A stretch of 64,000 nt of DNA from BRH-c54 sp965284565. Its GTDB lineage: Bacteria > Bacteroidota > Bacteroidia > Flavobacteriales_E > Vicingaceae. Location: the NCBI GenBank assembly GCA_965284565.1, contig OZ260100.1:2046001-2110000 (forward strand). Reading direction: 5' to 3'. The position numbers and the translations under genes are program-made. The notes under the pieces were generated by a model. It saw only the letters and a list, made by a program, of their open reading frames with translations, did no database searches and was not told where the DNA came from. Below are positions 25,322 through 35,017 of this stretch, in pieces (position 1 is the stretch's first letter; every line of letters starts with the position of its first letter).

Positions 25322-28135
25322 ATGCCAAAAGATTCATCCATCAAACACATTTTAATTATAGGTAGTGGTCCAATAGTAATAGGCCAAGCATGCGAGTTCG
25401 ATTATGCTGGTTCTCAAGCAGCTCGATCACTAAGAGATGAAGGAATAGAAGTTACCTTGATCAACTCTAACCCTGCTACTATTATGACAGATAAAGTTGT
25501 TGCTGATAATATTTATCTGAAACCATTAACGGTTGAATCTATTGAAGAAATTTTACAAAAACATGATATTGATGCCGTTTTACCAACAATGGGTGGACAA
25601 ACAGCTTTAAATCTTTGTATTGAGTGCGATGAAACAGGTTTGTGGGAAAAGTACAATGTAAAAATGATTGGGGTGGATATTGCTGCAATTGAAATCACAG
25701 AAAACAGAGAAGCGTTTAGAAAATTAATGGAGGATATTGGTGTTCCAATGGCTCCACAAACAACTGCAAAATCCTTTTTAGAAGGAAAAGAAGTAGCTCA
25801 AGAATATGGCTTTCCTTTATGTATTAGAGCTTCTTATACATTAGGAGGAGCAGGAGCTGCTATTGTTTATGATGAAAAAGAATTTGATGAATTATTAAAC
25901 CAAGGCTTACATATTTCTCCTATTCATGAGGTAATGATAGATAAAGCGATGATGGGATGGAAAGAGTTTGAGTTAGAATTGTTGAGAGATAAAAATGATA
26001 ATGTTGTAATTATCTGTTCTATTGAAAACTTTGATCCAATGGGGATTCATACAGGAGATTCTATTACAGTTGCTCCAGCCATGACCTTATCTGATACTAC
26101 TTATCAGAAAATGAGAGATATGGCAATTAAAATGATGCGTTCTATTGGAGATTTTGCCGGAGGTTGTAATGTTCAGTTTGCTGTTAGTCCTGATGAAAAA
26201 GAAGATATTATTGCCATAGAAATTAATCCAAGGGTTTCACGTTCTTCAGCTTTAGCATCAAAAGCTACAGGATATCCTATTGCAAAAATTGCATCAAAAT
26301 TAGCTATCGGTTATAACCTTACAGAATTAGACAACCAGATTACAAAATCTACTTCAGCTTATTTTGAGCCAACATTAGATTATGTAATTGTGAAAATACC
26401 AAGATGGAATTTTGATAAATTCAAAGGAGCTAATAGAACCTTAGGACTACAAATGAAATCTGTTGGAGAAGTAATGGGTATTGGGCGTTCTTTTCAGGAA
26501 GCACTACAAAAAGCTTGTCAGAGTTTAGAGATAAATAGAAATGGTTTAGGAGCTGACGGAAAAGAATTGACTAACCAAGATGCTATTTTAAAAAGTCTTG
26601 AAAACCCAAGCTGGGACAGGCTTTTCCATGTTTATGATGCTATTAAAATGGGAATTCCTTTTAAAACCATTTTCGATAAAACAAAAATTGACCTTTGGTT
26701 TTTAAGACAAATTGAAGATTTTATAAAACTTGAAAAAAGAATAGAAGCTTATACGTTAGATTCAATGCCAAAAGACTTAATGTATGAGGTAAAACAAAAA
26801 GGCTATGCTGATAGACAAATTGCTCATTTATTAAAATGTTTGGAAAGTGAAGTTTACACCAAACGAAACGAAATGAATATTAAACGAGTTTATAAACTTG
26901 TTGATACTTGTGCTGCAGAGTTTCCAGCTCAAACACCTTATTACTATTCTACTTTTGAAGATGAAAATGAATCTGTTGTTAGTGATAGAAAAAAAGTGGT
27001 TGTATTAGGCTCAGGTCCAAATAGAATTGGTCAGGGAATAGAATTTGACTACAGTTGTGTGCATGGAGTTTTAGCAGCTAAAGAAATGGGCTACGAAACT
27101 ATTATGATTAACTGTAATCCTGAAACTGTTTCTACAGATTTTGATACAGCAGACAAACTTTATTTTGAGCCTGTTTTTTGGGAGCATATTTATGATATTA
27201 TTCAACACGAAAAACCCGAAGGAGTTATTGTTCAGTTAGGTGGGCAAACCGCTTTAAAATTAGCTGAAAAACTAGAAAAATACGGAGTTAAAATTATAGG
27301 AACATCTTTTGAAGCACTAGATATAGCTGAAGATAGAGGACGTTTTTCAAATGTATTAAAAGAATTAAATATTCCTTATCCAGAATTTGGAGTAGTTGAA
27401 AGTGCTGAACAAGCATTACAGTTATCTAAAGAATTAGGGTTCCCGTTATTAGTTCGTCCTTCGTATGTATTAGGTGGACAAAAAATGAAGATTGTTATCA
27501 ATGAAGAAGAGTTAGAGCATCATGTAGTAGATATTTTAAAGTCTATGCCTGACAATCAAATTTTGCTCGACCACTTTTTAGGTGGGGCTATTGAAGCAGA
27601 AGCAGATGCTATTTGCGATGGAGAAAATGTTTACATTATTGGAGTAATGCAACATATAGAACCTGCAGGTATTCACTCTGGAGATTCTTATGCAGTGCTT
27701 CCTCCTTATAACTTAGGAGATTTAATTATTACTCAAATTGAAGATATTACTAAAAAAATAGCTGTGCGATTAAAAACAGTTGGTTTAATAAATATTCAAT
27801 TTGCTGTAAAAGATGATGTGGTTTATGTAATTGAAGCCAACCCAAGGGCTTCAAGAACAGTTCCTTTTATTGCAAAAGCTTACGATGAACCTTATGTGAA
27901 TTATGCAACTAAAGTAATGTTAGGAGCCAAAGTAACAGATTTCACTTTTAATCCTAAGAAACAAGGCTACGCTATAAAAATTCCAGTATTCTCTTTCAAT
28001 AAATTCCCTAATGTAAACAAAGAACTAGGTCCAGAGATGAAATCTACAGGAGAAGCCATAAGGTTTATTGATAGCTTAAAAGACAAGTTCTTTAGAGATA
28101 TTTATGCTGAACGAAATCTATATTTAAGTAAATAA
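25322..28135 (+). CDS. carB: Carbamoyl-phosphate synthase large subunit
   Basis: A 937-residue ATP-grasp protein that makes carbamoyl phosphate from ammonia, bicarbonate and two ATP for pyrimidine and arginine synthesis. The two homologous halves each start with a nucleotide-binding motif (IIGSGPIVIGQACEFDYAG near residue 11, VLGSGPNRIGQGIEFDYS near 562). Each has its ATP-grasp residues, such as EINPRVSRSSALASKATG and VIEANPRASRTVPFIAK. The protein ends at the second synthetase domain (YAERNLYLSK), so the roughly 130-residue C-terminal MGS allosteric domain of the 1073-residue E. coli enzyme is absent. carA is not in the window. Confidence 0.96.
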   Translation: MPKDSSIKHILIIGSGPIVIGQACEFDYAGSQAARSLRDEGIEVTLINSNPATIMTDKVVADNIYLKPLTVESIEEILQKHDIDAVLPTMGGQTALNLCIECDETGLWEKYNVKMIGVDIAAIEITENREAFRKLMEDIGVPMAPQTTAKSFLEGKEVAQEYGFPLCIRASYTLGGAGAAIVYDEKEFDELLNQGLHISPIHEVMIDKAMMGWKEFELELLRDKNDNVVIICSIENFDPMGIHTGDSITVAPAMTLSDTTYQKMRDMAIKMMRSIGDFAGGCNVQFAVSPDEKEDIIAIEINPRVSRSSALASKATGYPIAKIASKLAIGYNLTELDNQITKSTSAYFEPTLDYVIVKIPRWNFDKFKGANRTLGLQMKSVGEVMGIGRSFQEALQKACQSLEINRNGLGADGKELTNQDAILKSLENPSWDRLFHVYDAIKMGIPFKTIFDKTKIDLWFLRQIEDFIKLEKRIEAYTLDSMPKDLMYEVKQKGYADRQIAHLLKCLESEVYTKRNEMNIKRVYKLVDTCAAEFPAQTPYYYSTFEDENESVVSDRKKVVVLGSGPNRIGQGIEFDYSCVHGVLAAKEMGYETIMINCNPETVSTDFDTADKLYFEPVFWEHIYDIIQHEKPEGVIVQLGGQTALKLAEKLEKYGVKIIGTSFEALDIAEDRGRFSNVLKELNIPYPEFGVVESAEQALQLSKELGFPLLVRPSYVLGGQKMKIVINEEELEHHVVDILKSMPDNQILLDHFLGGAIEAEADAICDGENVYIIGVMQHIEPAGIHSGDSYAVLPPYNLGDLIITQIEDITKKIAVRLKTVGLINIQFAVKDDVVYVIEANPRASRTVPFIAKAYDEPYVNYATKVMLGAKVTDFTFNPKKQGYAIKIPVFSFNKFPNVNKELGPEMKSTGEAIRFIDSLKDKFFRDIYAERNLYLSK

Positions 28136-28210
28136 TTAATGTGTAAATGTGTAAATTTGAACATGTGAGATTATAATAACCTCTAACTTCTCTAAACTTT
28201 CTATTATTTT

Positions 28211-28483
28211 ATGCAGATCTTACGCACTATACTTATTATTGTACTTGTTTACTATGCACTCAAGTTTTTATTTCGATTTTTATTTCCCATAATTTTGAAA
28301 AGTTGGGTGGATAAAAAAACACAACAATTTCAGCAACAAAGCAATTTTATGGATAGTGAAAAAGCTAAAGAATTTGCCAAGCAAAAAGAAGGTGAAATAA
28401 AAATTAAACCTACCAATAAATCACAGAAACCTGACACAGATAATGTTGGTGATTATGTGGATTACGAAGATGTAAAAGATTAA
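28211..28483 (+). CDS. DUF4834 family membrane protein
   Basis: A 90-residue protein with one N-terminal membrane segment (ILRTILIIVLVYYALKFLF) and a hydrophilic tail ending in an acidic GDYVDYEDVKD. This helix plus Lys/Gln linker plus acidic YxDYE tail is the pattern of the DUF4834 family of Bacteroidota. The function is unknown. It lies 75 bp after carB and may be read through from it. Confidence 0.75.
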   Translation: MQILRTILIIVLVYYALKFLFRFLFPIILKSWVDKKTQQFQQQSNFMDSEKAKEFAKQKEGEIKIKPTNKSQKPDTDNVGDYVDYEDVKD

Positions 28484-28560
28484 TAATAAATAACCTTAGA
28501 TAAGTAAATCACGTTAGTTAAAGCGTTACCTTTATAAAGTATTCACAAAATATATATATT

Positions 28561-29187
28561 ATGAAAAAGATTATTATAGGATTAAGTCTAATTTTTATTG
28601 GAAGTCAGTTGTTTATGTCATGTAGTTCTGAAAATGCAGTTGTAAGTCAGTTTTCTAAAAGAAAATACCTTAAGAACTTTAAAGAGAACAAACTAAACAA
28701 TAATGACAAAATTAACCAAAGAGAAAACACTTACGAATTAACTGAAATTGAATCAAAATCAAATGAAGAAATTACGCTAACAGCTTCTACCACCGAAGAA
28801 ACTAATCTCTCTACAACTGAAAACAATGAGTTAACAAGTACTGTAGAAACTTCAACTGAAATAATTGAAAAAGAAGCTTTTGAAACCTTAAAAAGTAAAT
28901 CGGATTACAATTGGAATAGTTATAACAGAACTGTAGATTTTTCTGAAATGAATAATGCTAACAAAGTTTTTAAAGAACAAAATATAGCCCAACATAATTT
29001 ACAATCTAAACAGGTGCATGACTTGGTATTAATTTTATGCGGTCTGTTTATACCTCCTTTAGGTGTGTTTTTATATGAAGGAGCAATTACTAACAACTTT
29101 TGGCTAGATTTACTACTGACCTTTCTCTTTTGGTTTCCAGGTGTGATTTTTGCTTTTTTAGTGATGTATGGTGGCGTTTCTATTTAA
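28561..29187 (+). CDS. Lipoprotein-anchored YqaE/Pmp3 family membrane protein
   Basis: A 208-residue protein in three parts. First is a lipoprotein-like signal with SCSS near residues 20-23. Second is a Ser/Thr/Glu-rich low-complexity region (about 30-150). Third is a C-terminal Pmp3/YqaE module (about 157-205) with LCGLFIPPLGVFLYEG and FPGVIFAFLVM, two membrane helices. Pmp3 proteins are tiny membrane peptides tied to membrane potential and cation stress. Here the module is carried behind a long exported-looking linker. The last 8 bases overlap the convergent queuosine-transporter gene. Confidence 0.8.
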   Translation: MKKIIIGLSLIFIGSQLFMSCSSENAVVSQFSKRKYLKNFKENKLNNNDKINQRENTYELTEIESKSNEEITLTASTTEETNLSTTENNELTSTVETSTEIIEKEAFETLKSKSDYNWNSYNRTVDFSEMNNANKVFKEQNIAQHNLQSKQVHDLVLILCGLFIPPLGVFLYEGAITNNFWLDLLLTFLFWFPGVIFAFLVMYGGVSI

Positions 29188-29890
29188 TTAGTTGATGATC
29201 TTTTAGTGAATTCTCGGCTGCTTGTTCTATTAGTTGGTCGGAAAGTTCTTTGCCTAAATAGTTAGTTACTAAATAGCGTCCTAAATAAATGAGTGGGGTT
29301 AATACTATCGCAATAATTAATTTAAAGGTATAGCCTGTAAGTGCTGCATTTACATATTCACTGGTGCTCATTTTGCCTGTTAGCCAAAAAGCAATACCTA
29401 ATACAATAAAAGTATCTATTAGCTGAGAAACTACGGTAGAACCAGTACTTCTTAACCAGATCATTTTTCCGCCTGTTTTGTTTCTTAATAACCAAAAGAT
29501 GAACACATCTACAAACTGAGAAACTAAAAAAGCAACAATACTGGCAAAGATAATCCACATGCTTTGCCCAAAAACCGCCTGAAATTGCTCGTCAGTGACA
29601 GCGGAAACACCTTTGGCAGCGGGAATATTGATAGAGAAAAATAATACAACAAAAGCGTAGGCAATTAACGAAGCGGTAATAAAAGTTAGTTTTTTAACTC
29701 CATTTTTCCCATAATATTCATTAATTAAATCAGTGGTAAGAAATACTACTGGCCAAGGAATAATACCTATACTCATAATAAAAGGACCTAATTGAATGAT
29801 TTTTCCGCCAATAAGTTCTGCTACAACAGCATTGGTAATAAAGATACCTGCTAAAATGGTAAAAACAATATCTCTTTTGGTTTTAAACAT
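29180..29890 (-). CDS. Queuosine precursor transporter (YhhQ family)
   Basis: About 236 residues with six or seven hydrophobic helices. It matches the DUF165/YhhQ family that imports queuosine precursors (preQ0 or preQ1) for tRNA wobble modification. Characteristic parts are the N-terminal NAVVAELIGGKI segment, then PWPVVFLTTDLINEYYG and later STVVSQLIDTFIVLGIAF. The frame extends to a TTG at 29899, but that TTG lies inside a TAAATTTG -7 box, so the ATG at 29890 is the likely start. It ends convergent with the Pmp3 gene. Confidence 0.9.
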   Translation of the reverse strand: MFKTKRDIVFTILAGIFITNAVVAELIGGKIIQLGPFIMSIGIIPWPVVFLTTDLINEYYGKNGVKKLTFITASLIAYAFVVLFFSINIPAAKGVSAVTDEQFQAVFGQSMWIIFASIVAFLVSQFVDVFIFWLLRNKTGGKMIWLRSTGSTVVSQLIDTFIVLGIAFWLTGKMSTSEYVNAALTGYTFKLIIAIVLTPLIYLGRYLVTNYLGKELSDQLIEQAAENSLKDHQLIK

Positions 29891-29896
29891 TAAAGA

Positions 29897-29904
29897 CAAA
29901 TTTA
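29897..29904 (-). promoter_or_regulatory. Candidate -7 element of the queuosine transporter gene
   Basis: TAAATTTG on the minus strand lies only 6 bp before the ATG at 29890. A clear TTG -33 element is missing. If used, it implies a very short leader. Confidence 0.4.
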
Positions 29905-29907
29905 TTT

Positions 29908-30456
29908 TTAAAGTTCTTCTTTATCTAATAAAATTTTGGTTTTTAAAATTCCTGCGACAGAAAGGCTATCGGTAATTTCTCCTATCATTACCATGTTAAA
30001 AGCTTCATCAAAACTAACTTTTTTAAGTTGAAGCACTTCATCTTCGTCAGGCTGTGGTGTGGAAAAAGTTAACTCTTTAGCAATGTAGATAATTCCTAAT
30101 TCATCAGAAACAGAGTTGCTAAGGTGCATTTCTAGCAAAGGATTCCATTGTTTGGCAGAAATGCCAGTTTCTTCTAATAATTCTCTTTTGGCAGCATCTA
30201 AAGGTGGAATATCTAATTTTCCACCACCTTCACAAATCTCCCAACTGTATTGATTTAACGGATAACGATACTGCCCAACCAACCAAGTATTATTTTCATC
30301 ATCTAAAGGAATAATACCAATAGCTAAATTTTTAAAATGAACAGTACCATAAATCCCCTTGTTTCCACCTGCGTTTATTACCTTATGCTCGGTAACACTA
30401 ATCCAGTTATTATCATATTTCAGTTGGCTTTCTAGTGTTTTCCACGGGTTGTTCAT
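29908..30456 (-). CDS. NUDIX hydrolase (ADP-sugar pyrophosphatase type)
   Basis: About 182 residues with a Nudix box formed by GGGKLDIPPLDAAKRELLEETG (Gly, then REL-EETG) near residue 76 of this start. The N-terminal beta domain and the length fit ADP-ribose/ADP-sugar pyrophosphatases, which hydrolyse nucleoside diphosphate sugars to AMP and sugar phosphate. The frame begins at an ATG at 30495 that overlaps the previous gene. The ATG at 30456 gives the usual MNNPWKTLESQL N-terminus and is preferred. It follows the DUF4197 gene by 28 bp. Confidence 0.9.
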   Translation of the reverse strand: MNNPWKTLESQLKYDNNWISVTEHKVINAGGNKGIYGTVHFKNLAIGIIPLDDENNTWLVGQYRYPLNQYSWEICEGGGKLDIPPLDAAKRELLEETGISAKQWNPLLEMHLSNSVSDELGIIYIAKELTFSTPQPDEDEVLQLKKVSFDEAFNMVMIGEITDSLSVAGILKTKILLDKEEL

Positions 30457-30484
30457 TTTTTTGTTACGATGTGTTTTTAATAAA

Positions 30485-31198
30485 TTAGTTTCCAAAAACT
30501 TTTTTCAAAAGATCAGTTACTCTGGCTGCAGGGTTTTTTCTGATGTTGGCTTCTTCTTTTTGTATCATTAAAAATAAACCTTCCATTGCTCTGGTTGTAA
30601 CGTAATCTTCTAAATCAGGGTTTTGTTTTTCAATAAAAGGAATTTTGTTGTAAGTGGTAATAATTGGATTCCAGTATTTAGTTACCTCTACTTGTTCAAT
30701 AGCATTTTTTACTATTGGATTAAATTTTATTTTTAGTTGAGCAGAAGTTTTTTCTCTTAAGTAGTTGGTAGCAGCATTGTCTTCTCCTTTTAAAATAGCA
30801 AAACCATCAGAAATACTCATATTTCTAATAGCATCAATAAAAATTGGAGCGGCTTCTTTACTTGCAGTTTCAGCAGCTCTGTTAAGCGTTAACACAAAGT
30901 CATTCACTTGATTTTCCATGCCTAACGTTATTACTTTTTCTTTTACTTTAATGGCTTCAGGAGGAAAAGGAATAAAAATTTCTGGGTTTTTATAGAAACC
31001 ATCCATTTTAGAAGTCAGATCAGTAGATTTATTTGCTCCAACAGTTAAAGCTTCTTTTAAACCACCAATAACTTCTCCATTGGTTAATGGAGCTTCTCCA
31101 GTAGTTTGTTTGTTTACTTCTTCTAAAACGTTGGTCATTTCAGCACAGCCCAATATTAAGAATGAAGCTGTTACAAGTACTAATAATCTATTTTTCAT
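30485..31198 (-). CDS. DUF4197 family lipoprotein
   Basis: A 237-residue lipoprotein with signal MKNRLLVLVTASFLILGCAE, lipobox ILGC at about residue 18. The mature, largely helical protein shows the family segments GLKEALTVGANKS, FPPEAIKVKEKV and SDGFAILKGEDNAATNYLREKT, as well as the C-terminal RAMEGLFLMIQKEEANIRKNPAAR. The function of DUF4197 is unknown. It heads a minus-strand group with the NUDIX hydrolase and the queuosine transporter, though no pathway link is apparent. Confidence 0.85.
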   Translation of the reverse strand: MKNRLLVLVTASFLILGCAEMTNVLEEVNKQTTGEAPLTNGEVIGGLKEALTVGANKSTDLTSKMDGFYKNPEIFIPFPPEAIKVKEKVITLGMENQVNDFVLTLNRAAETASKEAAPIFIDAIRNMSISDGFAILKGEDNAATNYLREKTSAQLKIKFNPIVKNAIEQVEVTKYWNPIITTYNKIPFIEKQNPDLEDYVTTRAMEGLFLMIQKEEANIRKNPAARVTDLLKKVFGN

Positions 31199-31351
31199 TT
31201 GTTTAATTTTAATAAGGATTTAATACCATTCAAAACTACATATTTTTTAAATAATTCAGCATAAGCTTTAAATTCATTCCAAAATTATTGGCAACCTTAG
31301 TATGATTATTAACAGTAGATTAGTTTTTTTTCTATATTTGGAGAAATATAT

Positions 31352-31642
31352 ATGATGATTTTAGTAATAATTTTTATATTATCAATAATACATTTAGCTT
31401 TATATTACCTTAATGCAAAAGGTAAAATGAATATACCCGATTACATTATTTTCGTTATATTATTCTTAGCTAATTTTTTCATTTTACCACGTTACTTTTA
31501 TCCAGCACCAAGCGAAACTGAGGTTTTATGTGGAAATCCAATTATAGCAATAACTTTTGTTTTTTGGCTTTTAAACTCAATAACTACAGTAATTATTTAT
31601 CTGATTTGGACTTTTTTACTTAAGAAAAAACTATTTAAGTAA
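31352..31642 (+). CDS. Small membrane protein of unknown function
   Basis: A 96-residue protein with three hydrophobic segments, about residues 2-20, 29-48 and 66-89, separated by short polar loops and ending in KKKLFK. It starts at the ATGATG at 31352. A TATATTTG box at 31333-31340 lies just upstream but without a clear -33 partner. No family was recognised, and it is isolated between two minus-strand genes. Confidence 0.5.
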   Translation: MMILVIIFILSIIHLALYYLNAKGKMNIPDYIIFVILFLANFFILPRYFYPAPSETEVLCGNPIIAITFVFWLLNSITTVIIYLIWTFLLKKKLFK

Positions 31643-31672
31643 AATCGATTATACAATTATATTCTTTAATTA

Positions 31673-32287
31673 TTAAGACAAATACTCAAAAGTACAAAAC
31701 ACAAAGTTCTGAGAAGTATCAAAAGGAGTAGGGTGGTCAATATAAAAACTTTCTACTAATTTAAAATGTTGGTTAAAAGCAGTTGTAAGGCTTTCTTTAG
31801 AATATTGCCGAATTTCAATGCCGCTACATTTTTTAGGGCCATTTTCAGAAAAAGTGGCAATGGTCATTTTACCATTTTTTGCAATAGCATTATTTACCAA
31901 ATTAAGGTAGCTTTCCATATCTTTTTTATCGGTTAAAAAATGAAAAACAGCTCTGTCGTGCCAATAGTCGTACTTTTCTGTAGGGCTAAAAAGTGTAACA
32001 TCTTCAACAATCCATTTTACCTTATTGGCTTTCTCGCCTAATCTTTCTTTTGCTCTGTTTATAGCTGCTTCAGAAATATCTAATACTGTAATGTTGGTGT
32101 AACCTAATGCTAATAAATTATCTACTAAAAAACTATCGCCACCACCAACATCAATAATGGCAGCATTTTTATCCTTAGCATGTTTGGTAATTTGTTCTAG
32201 AGAAGTTTCGGGAGTTGGCTGATACCAGCTTACTTCATCTAATTGTTTGGAAGTATAAATGTTTTGCCAATGTTCTTTTCTGTCCAT
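31673..32287 (-). CDS. Class I SAM-dependent methyltransferase
   Basis: A 204-residue methyltransferase. The N-terminus HWQNIYTSKQLDEVSWYQPTPE and motif I AAIIDVGGGDSFLVDNLL near residue 41 define the SAM-binding fold, with LDISEAAINRAKERLG as motif II. DYWHDRAVFHFLTD near residue 107 follows, a phrase seen in thiopurine/tellurite-type methyltransferases. The substrate is unknown. It starts 6 bp after the subtilase stop, so it is probably transcribed with it. Confidence 0.85.
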   Translation of the reverse strand: MDRKEHWQNIYTSKQLDEVSWYQPTPETSLEQITKHAKDKNAAIIDVGGGDSFLVDNLLALGYTNITVLDISEAAINRAKERLGEKANKVKWIVEDVTLFSPTEKYDYWHDRAVFHFLTDKKDMESYLNLVNNAIAKNGKMTIATFSENGPKKCSGIEIRQYSKESLTTAFNQHFKLVESFYIDHPTPFDTSQNFVFCTFEYLS

Positions 32288-32293
32288 TTGTAT

Positions 32294-35017
32294 TTAATTT
32301 TTTACAAATTTCAGCACTTGTTGGTGGTTTGCTGTACGAATAGTTAAGAAATAAATTCCCGCAGGAAGCGATTTAATAACAATGTGATTAGTGAAATTAT
32401 TGGTTTTTTCAATTAGTATTTTTCCGCTGATATCGGTAATAAAAAAAGTATTTTTTTCATTTACAGGTAAACCAACTATTGTAAGTTCTTCTTTAGCCGG
32501 ATTTGGATAAATAGCAAAATCAGCTGTATTGTTCAATTCATTTATAGAAAGTGCATCATTATTAAATTGTGTTTGAGCAGCATCGGCATTTTGCTGAAGA
32601 TGTAACAAGCTATCTCCTACTAGTAAAGCAAAAGCTACCACATGTTTGCCACCTGGAGCAATAGAAAAGCTATTAGCACTCACCACATGAGCTACATCAT
32701 CACCATTAAAGCCTCCTGCCAATAAATTATTTGTGCTAAGGGCAGTATGTTTTTCTAAGGTGGTGAAACCATCATTAATATTCATGCTGCTGCCACTTCC
32801 GTTTACATCTATTGCGTGTGCGACCAGATTGTCGGTTGTTAAGAGTTTTATTCCTGCATACAAAGAATCAGTATCAAGAATATAAACATAGCCTAACTTT
32901 CTGCTGAGGTCTGTCCTTGCTTTGTTTACACTTGGTTGGAGAATATCCCAATCGGCAAAAATTCCTGCATATATATTGTTAAGTGTTGCCCCACTTTGGT
33001 TTTCAATTTCATACACAACAATTACAAAGTGGTCGTTTGGAGAAGTTGGATAAGCATAAGAGAGTTGTTTAATACTAACTTGTAATGGGTTTGGCGATTG
33101 CAAATCATCCATAAAACCAACTAAATCTAAAGCAGAAACATAAGGTGGGTGGTAAGCCACATTAAAAATACTTCCAAAATCTTGGTCGAAACCACTAGCT
33201 CCCCTAATAGGGTCGGAAACTCTTGTAGAACCATCAGTAATCATAAAACCTGCTTCGTAGAGCAATTGTTTCCCTTTGTAAATAAAGCCTCTACCAATAT
33301 TATTGTTATTATCGTTAAACCCAATTTTACCTTTGCTGGTAATGGTGGTACTAATAAGGTTTTCCTCTAAATGGATATAATCGGGGTTGATAAGCAAATT
33401 GAAATAATGGTTGTATGAAAAAGTGCCATTGCTTATCGTAGCCTGAAATAAAATACTTTCGTTGAGGTTAGCTCCCGAAAGGATTTCTAATGTAAATGGT
33501 TGGGTATAATTACTGGCTGTATCGAGCATGTTTAAGTTGGGAAAACTGCTTACATTATTAATAATATTTACAAAAGGTGAGGAAGAACTGAGTGTTACAC
33601 TAATGCCGTTAATAGGATTTAAAAAATTGGTCAACTCAGTAATAATACAAAGTGTATCGCCATTCTCAAACAAACTATTGTTGTTGTCGGTGATGTTTTT
33701 GTTGGTAATGTCAGCAAACTGAGCAGTAGTGTTGTTTAACGCATCAAAAAGATTTAACCTACCTGTACCAAGTTTATTGATGTAAGATGGGTTTTGTGTA
33801 CTGATGTCATCTGTAGTAGCTTTTAGTTGAGCAGCTACTTGTTGGGCGGTATAAGTAGGAAATTCATTTTTTACAATTGCAGCAGCAGCAGCAACTATAG
33901 GAGCAGCCATAGAAGTTCCGCTATTAGTACCGTAGTTGTTGCCAACGGTGGTGAAAATCATTTCTCCCGGAGCAACAATATCAATATGGTAGCCGAAGTT
34001 GGAATTGCTTTTTCTGATGTCACTTTGGTCGGTAGCAGCAACACTTAGCACACCATCATAACTTGCTGGATAAAAAGGGGTTTCTAAATTGTCATTTCCT
34101 GCGGCAGCAACCACCAAACAACCTTGGTTTATCTGAGCATATTTAATAATATCTTCCTGAAAGCGACTATTTTCATAGCTTCCCCAAGAGCAATTAATGA
34201 TAAAACAACCATGATCTGCGGCATAAACTACTCCTTGATAAGCGTGTGTTAAAAATCCGGCAGCATTAGAAATTTTTACTGGTAAAAAAGTGGTGTTGAA
34301 ACCAACTCCAGCAATTCCAGTAGTATTGTTAGTGGCAGCAGCAGCAATTCCTGTTACTGCTACTCCGTGAGAGGTAGATTCAAAAAGAGCATTATTGTCG
34401 TTCATGCCCAAGTCCCAACCGTAGTAATTGTCTATGTAACCATCATTATCATCATCAACACCATTAATAGGATCACTATAATTAATTTTAATTTTTGAAA
34501 TTAAATCAGGATGTGCAGGCTCCCAACCAGTATCAGTAATACCAATGGTTATAGAAGTATCTCCTTGATTGATGTTCCAAGCATTAAAAGCATCAATTAA
34601 ACCAAGATAATATTGTTGAGAAAGCAGCGTATCATTAGGGGTAAAAGTCAATTCGGGTAAGTAATACGGTTCTACGTACTCCATTATTTTGGAAGCTGCA
34701 ATTCTTTGTATAGCAGTTTCAACATTAATAGAAAGAGAGTAAGTAAGTTGGTAAATCAGTGATAAGTCAATAAAGTTAGGATTATCCTCTTTGGTTTTAT
34801 GAGGAAATACTTTTTGCAGCGTTGTTGTTCCTAATTGAGCGCTAACTTTAGTAAATTGTGGGTGATTGATTTTATCATTAAAACAAATAGTTCTGTACTG
34901 TTCTTTAACCTTAAAAATAAGGGTATTATTTAGTTGGTTATTTTTTTGACTAAAAGCACTAAAGCTTAATAAGCATAAGAATAGTAAGGGTAAAAGGTAT
35001 AGTCTTTTGCTAAACAT
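32294..35017 (-). CDS. S8 family serine peptidase (subtilase) with T9SS sorting domain
   Basis: A 907-residue secreted protease. It has a signal peptide (about residues 1-23, ending SAFSQ) and a propeptide-like N-terminus. The subtilisin domain has the catalytic triad in GITDTGWEPAHPD (Asp), STSHGVAVTGIAA (His) and GTSMAAPIVAAA (Ser). A long beta-rich region follows. The last 75 or so residues form a type A secretion tail: FAIYPNPAKEELTIVG, then ISGKILIEKT and LPAGIYFLTIRT, ending QQVLKFVKN. This means export across the outer membrane by the type IX system and possibly anchoring at the cell surface. It fits with PorT at 45.6-46.3 kb. Confidence 0.95.
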   Translation of the reverse strand: MFSKRLYLLPLLFLCLLSFSAFSQKNNQLNNTLIFKVKEQYRTICFNDKINHPQFTKVSAQLGTTTLQKVFPHKTKEDNPNFIDLSLIYQLTYSLSINVETAIQRIAASKIMEYVEPYYLPELTFTPNDTLLSQQYYLGLIDAFNAWNINQGDTSITIGITDTGWEPAHPDLISKIKINYSDPINGVDDDNDGYIDNYYGWDLGMNDNNALFESTSHGVAVTGIAAAATNNTTGIAGVGFNTTFLPVKISNAAGFLTHAYQGVVYAADHGCFIINCSWGSYENSRFQEDIIKYAQINQGCLVVAAAGNDNLETPFYPASYDGVLSVAATDQSDIRKSNSNFGYHIDIVAPGEMIFTTVGNNYGTNSGTSMAAPIVAAAAAIVKNEFPTYTAQQVAAQLKATTDDISTQNPSYINKLGTGRLNLFDALNNTTAQFADITNKNITDNNNSLFENGDTLCIITELTNFLNPINGISVTLSSSSPFVNIINNVSSFPNLNMLDTASNYTQPFTLEILSGANLNESILFQATISNGTFSYNHYFNLLINPDYIHLEENLISTTITSKGKIGFNDNNNNIGRGFIYKGKQLLYEAGFMITDGSTRVSDPIRGASGFDQDFGSIFNVAYHPPYVSALDLVGFMDDLQSPNPLQVSIKQLSYAYPTSPNDHFVIVVYEIENQSGATLNNIYAGIFADWDILQPSVNKARTDLSRKLGYVYILDTDSLYAGIKLLTTDNLVAHAIDVNGSGSSMNINDGFTTLEKHTALSTNNLLAGGFNGDDVAHVVSANSFSIAPGGKHVVAFALLVGDSLLHLQQNADAAQTQFNNDALSINELNNTADFAIYPNPAKEELTIVGLPVNEKNTFFITDISGKILIEKTNNFTNHIVIKSLPAGIYFLTIRTANHQQVLKFVKN

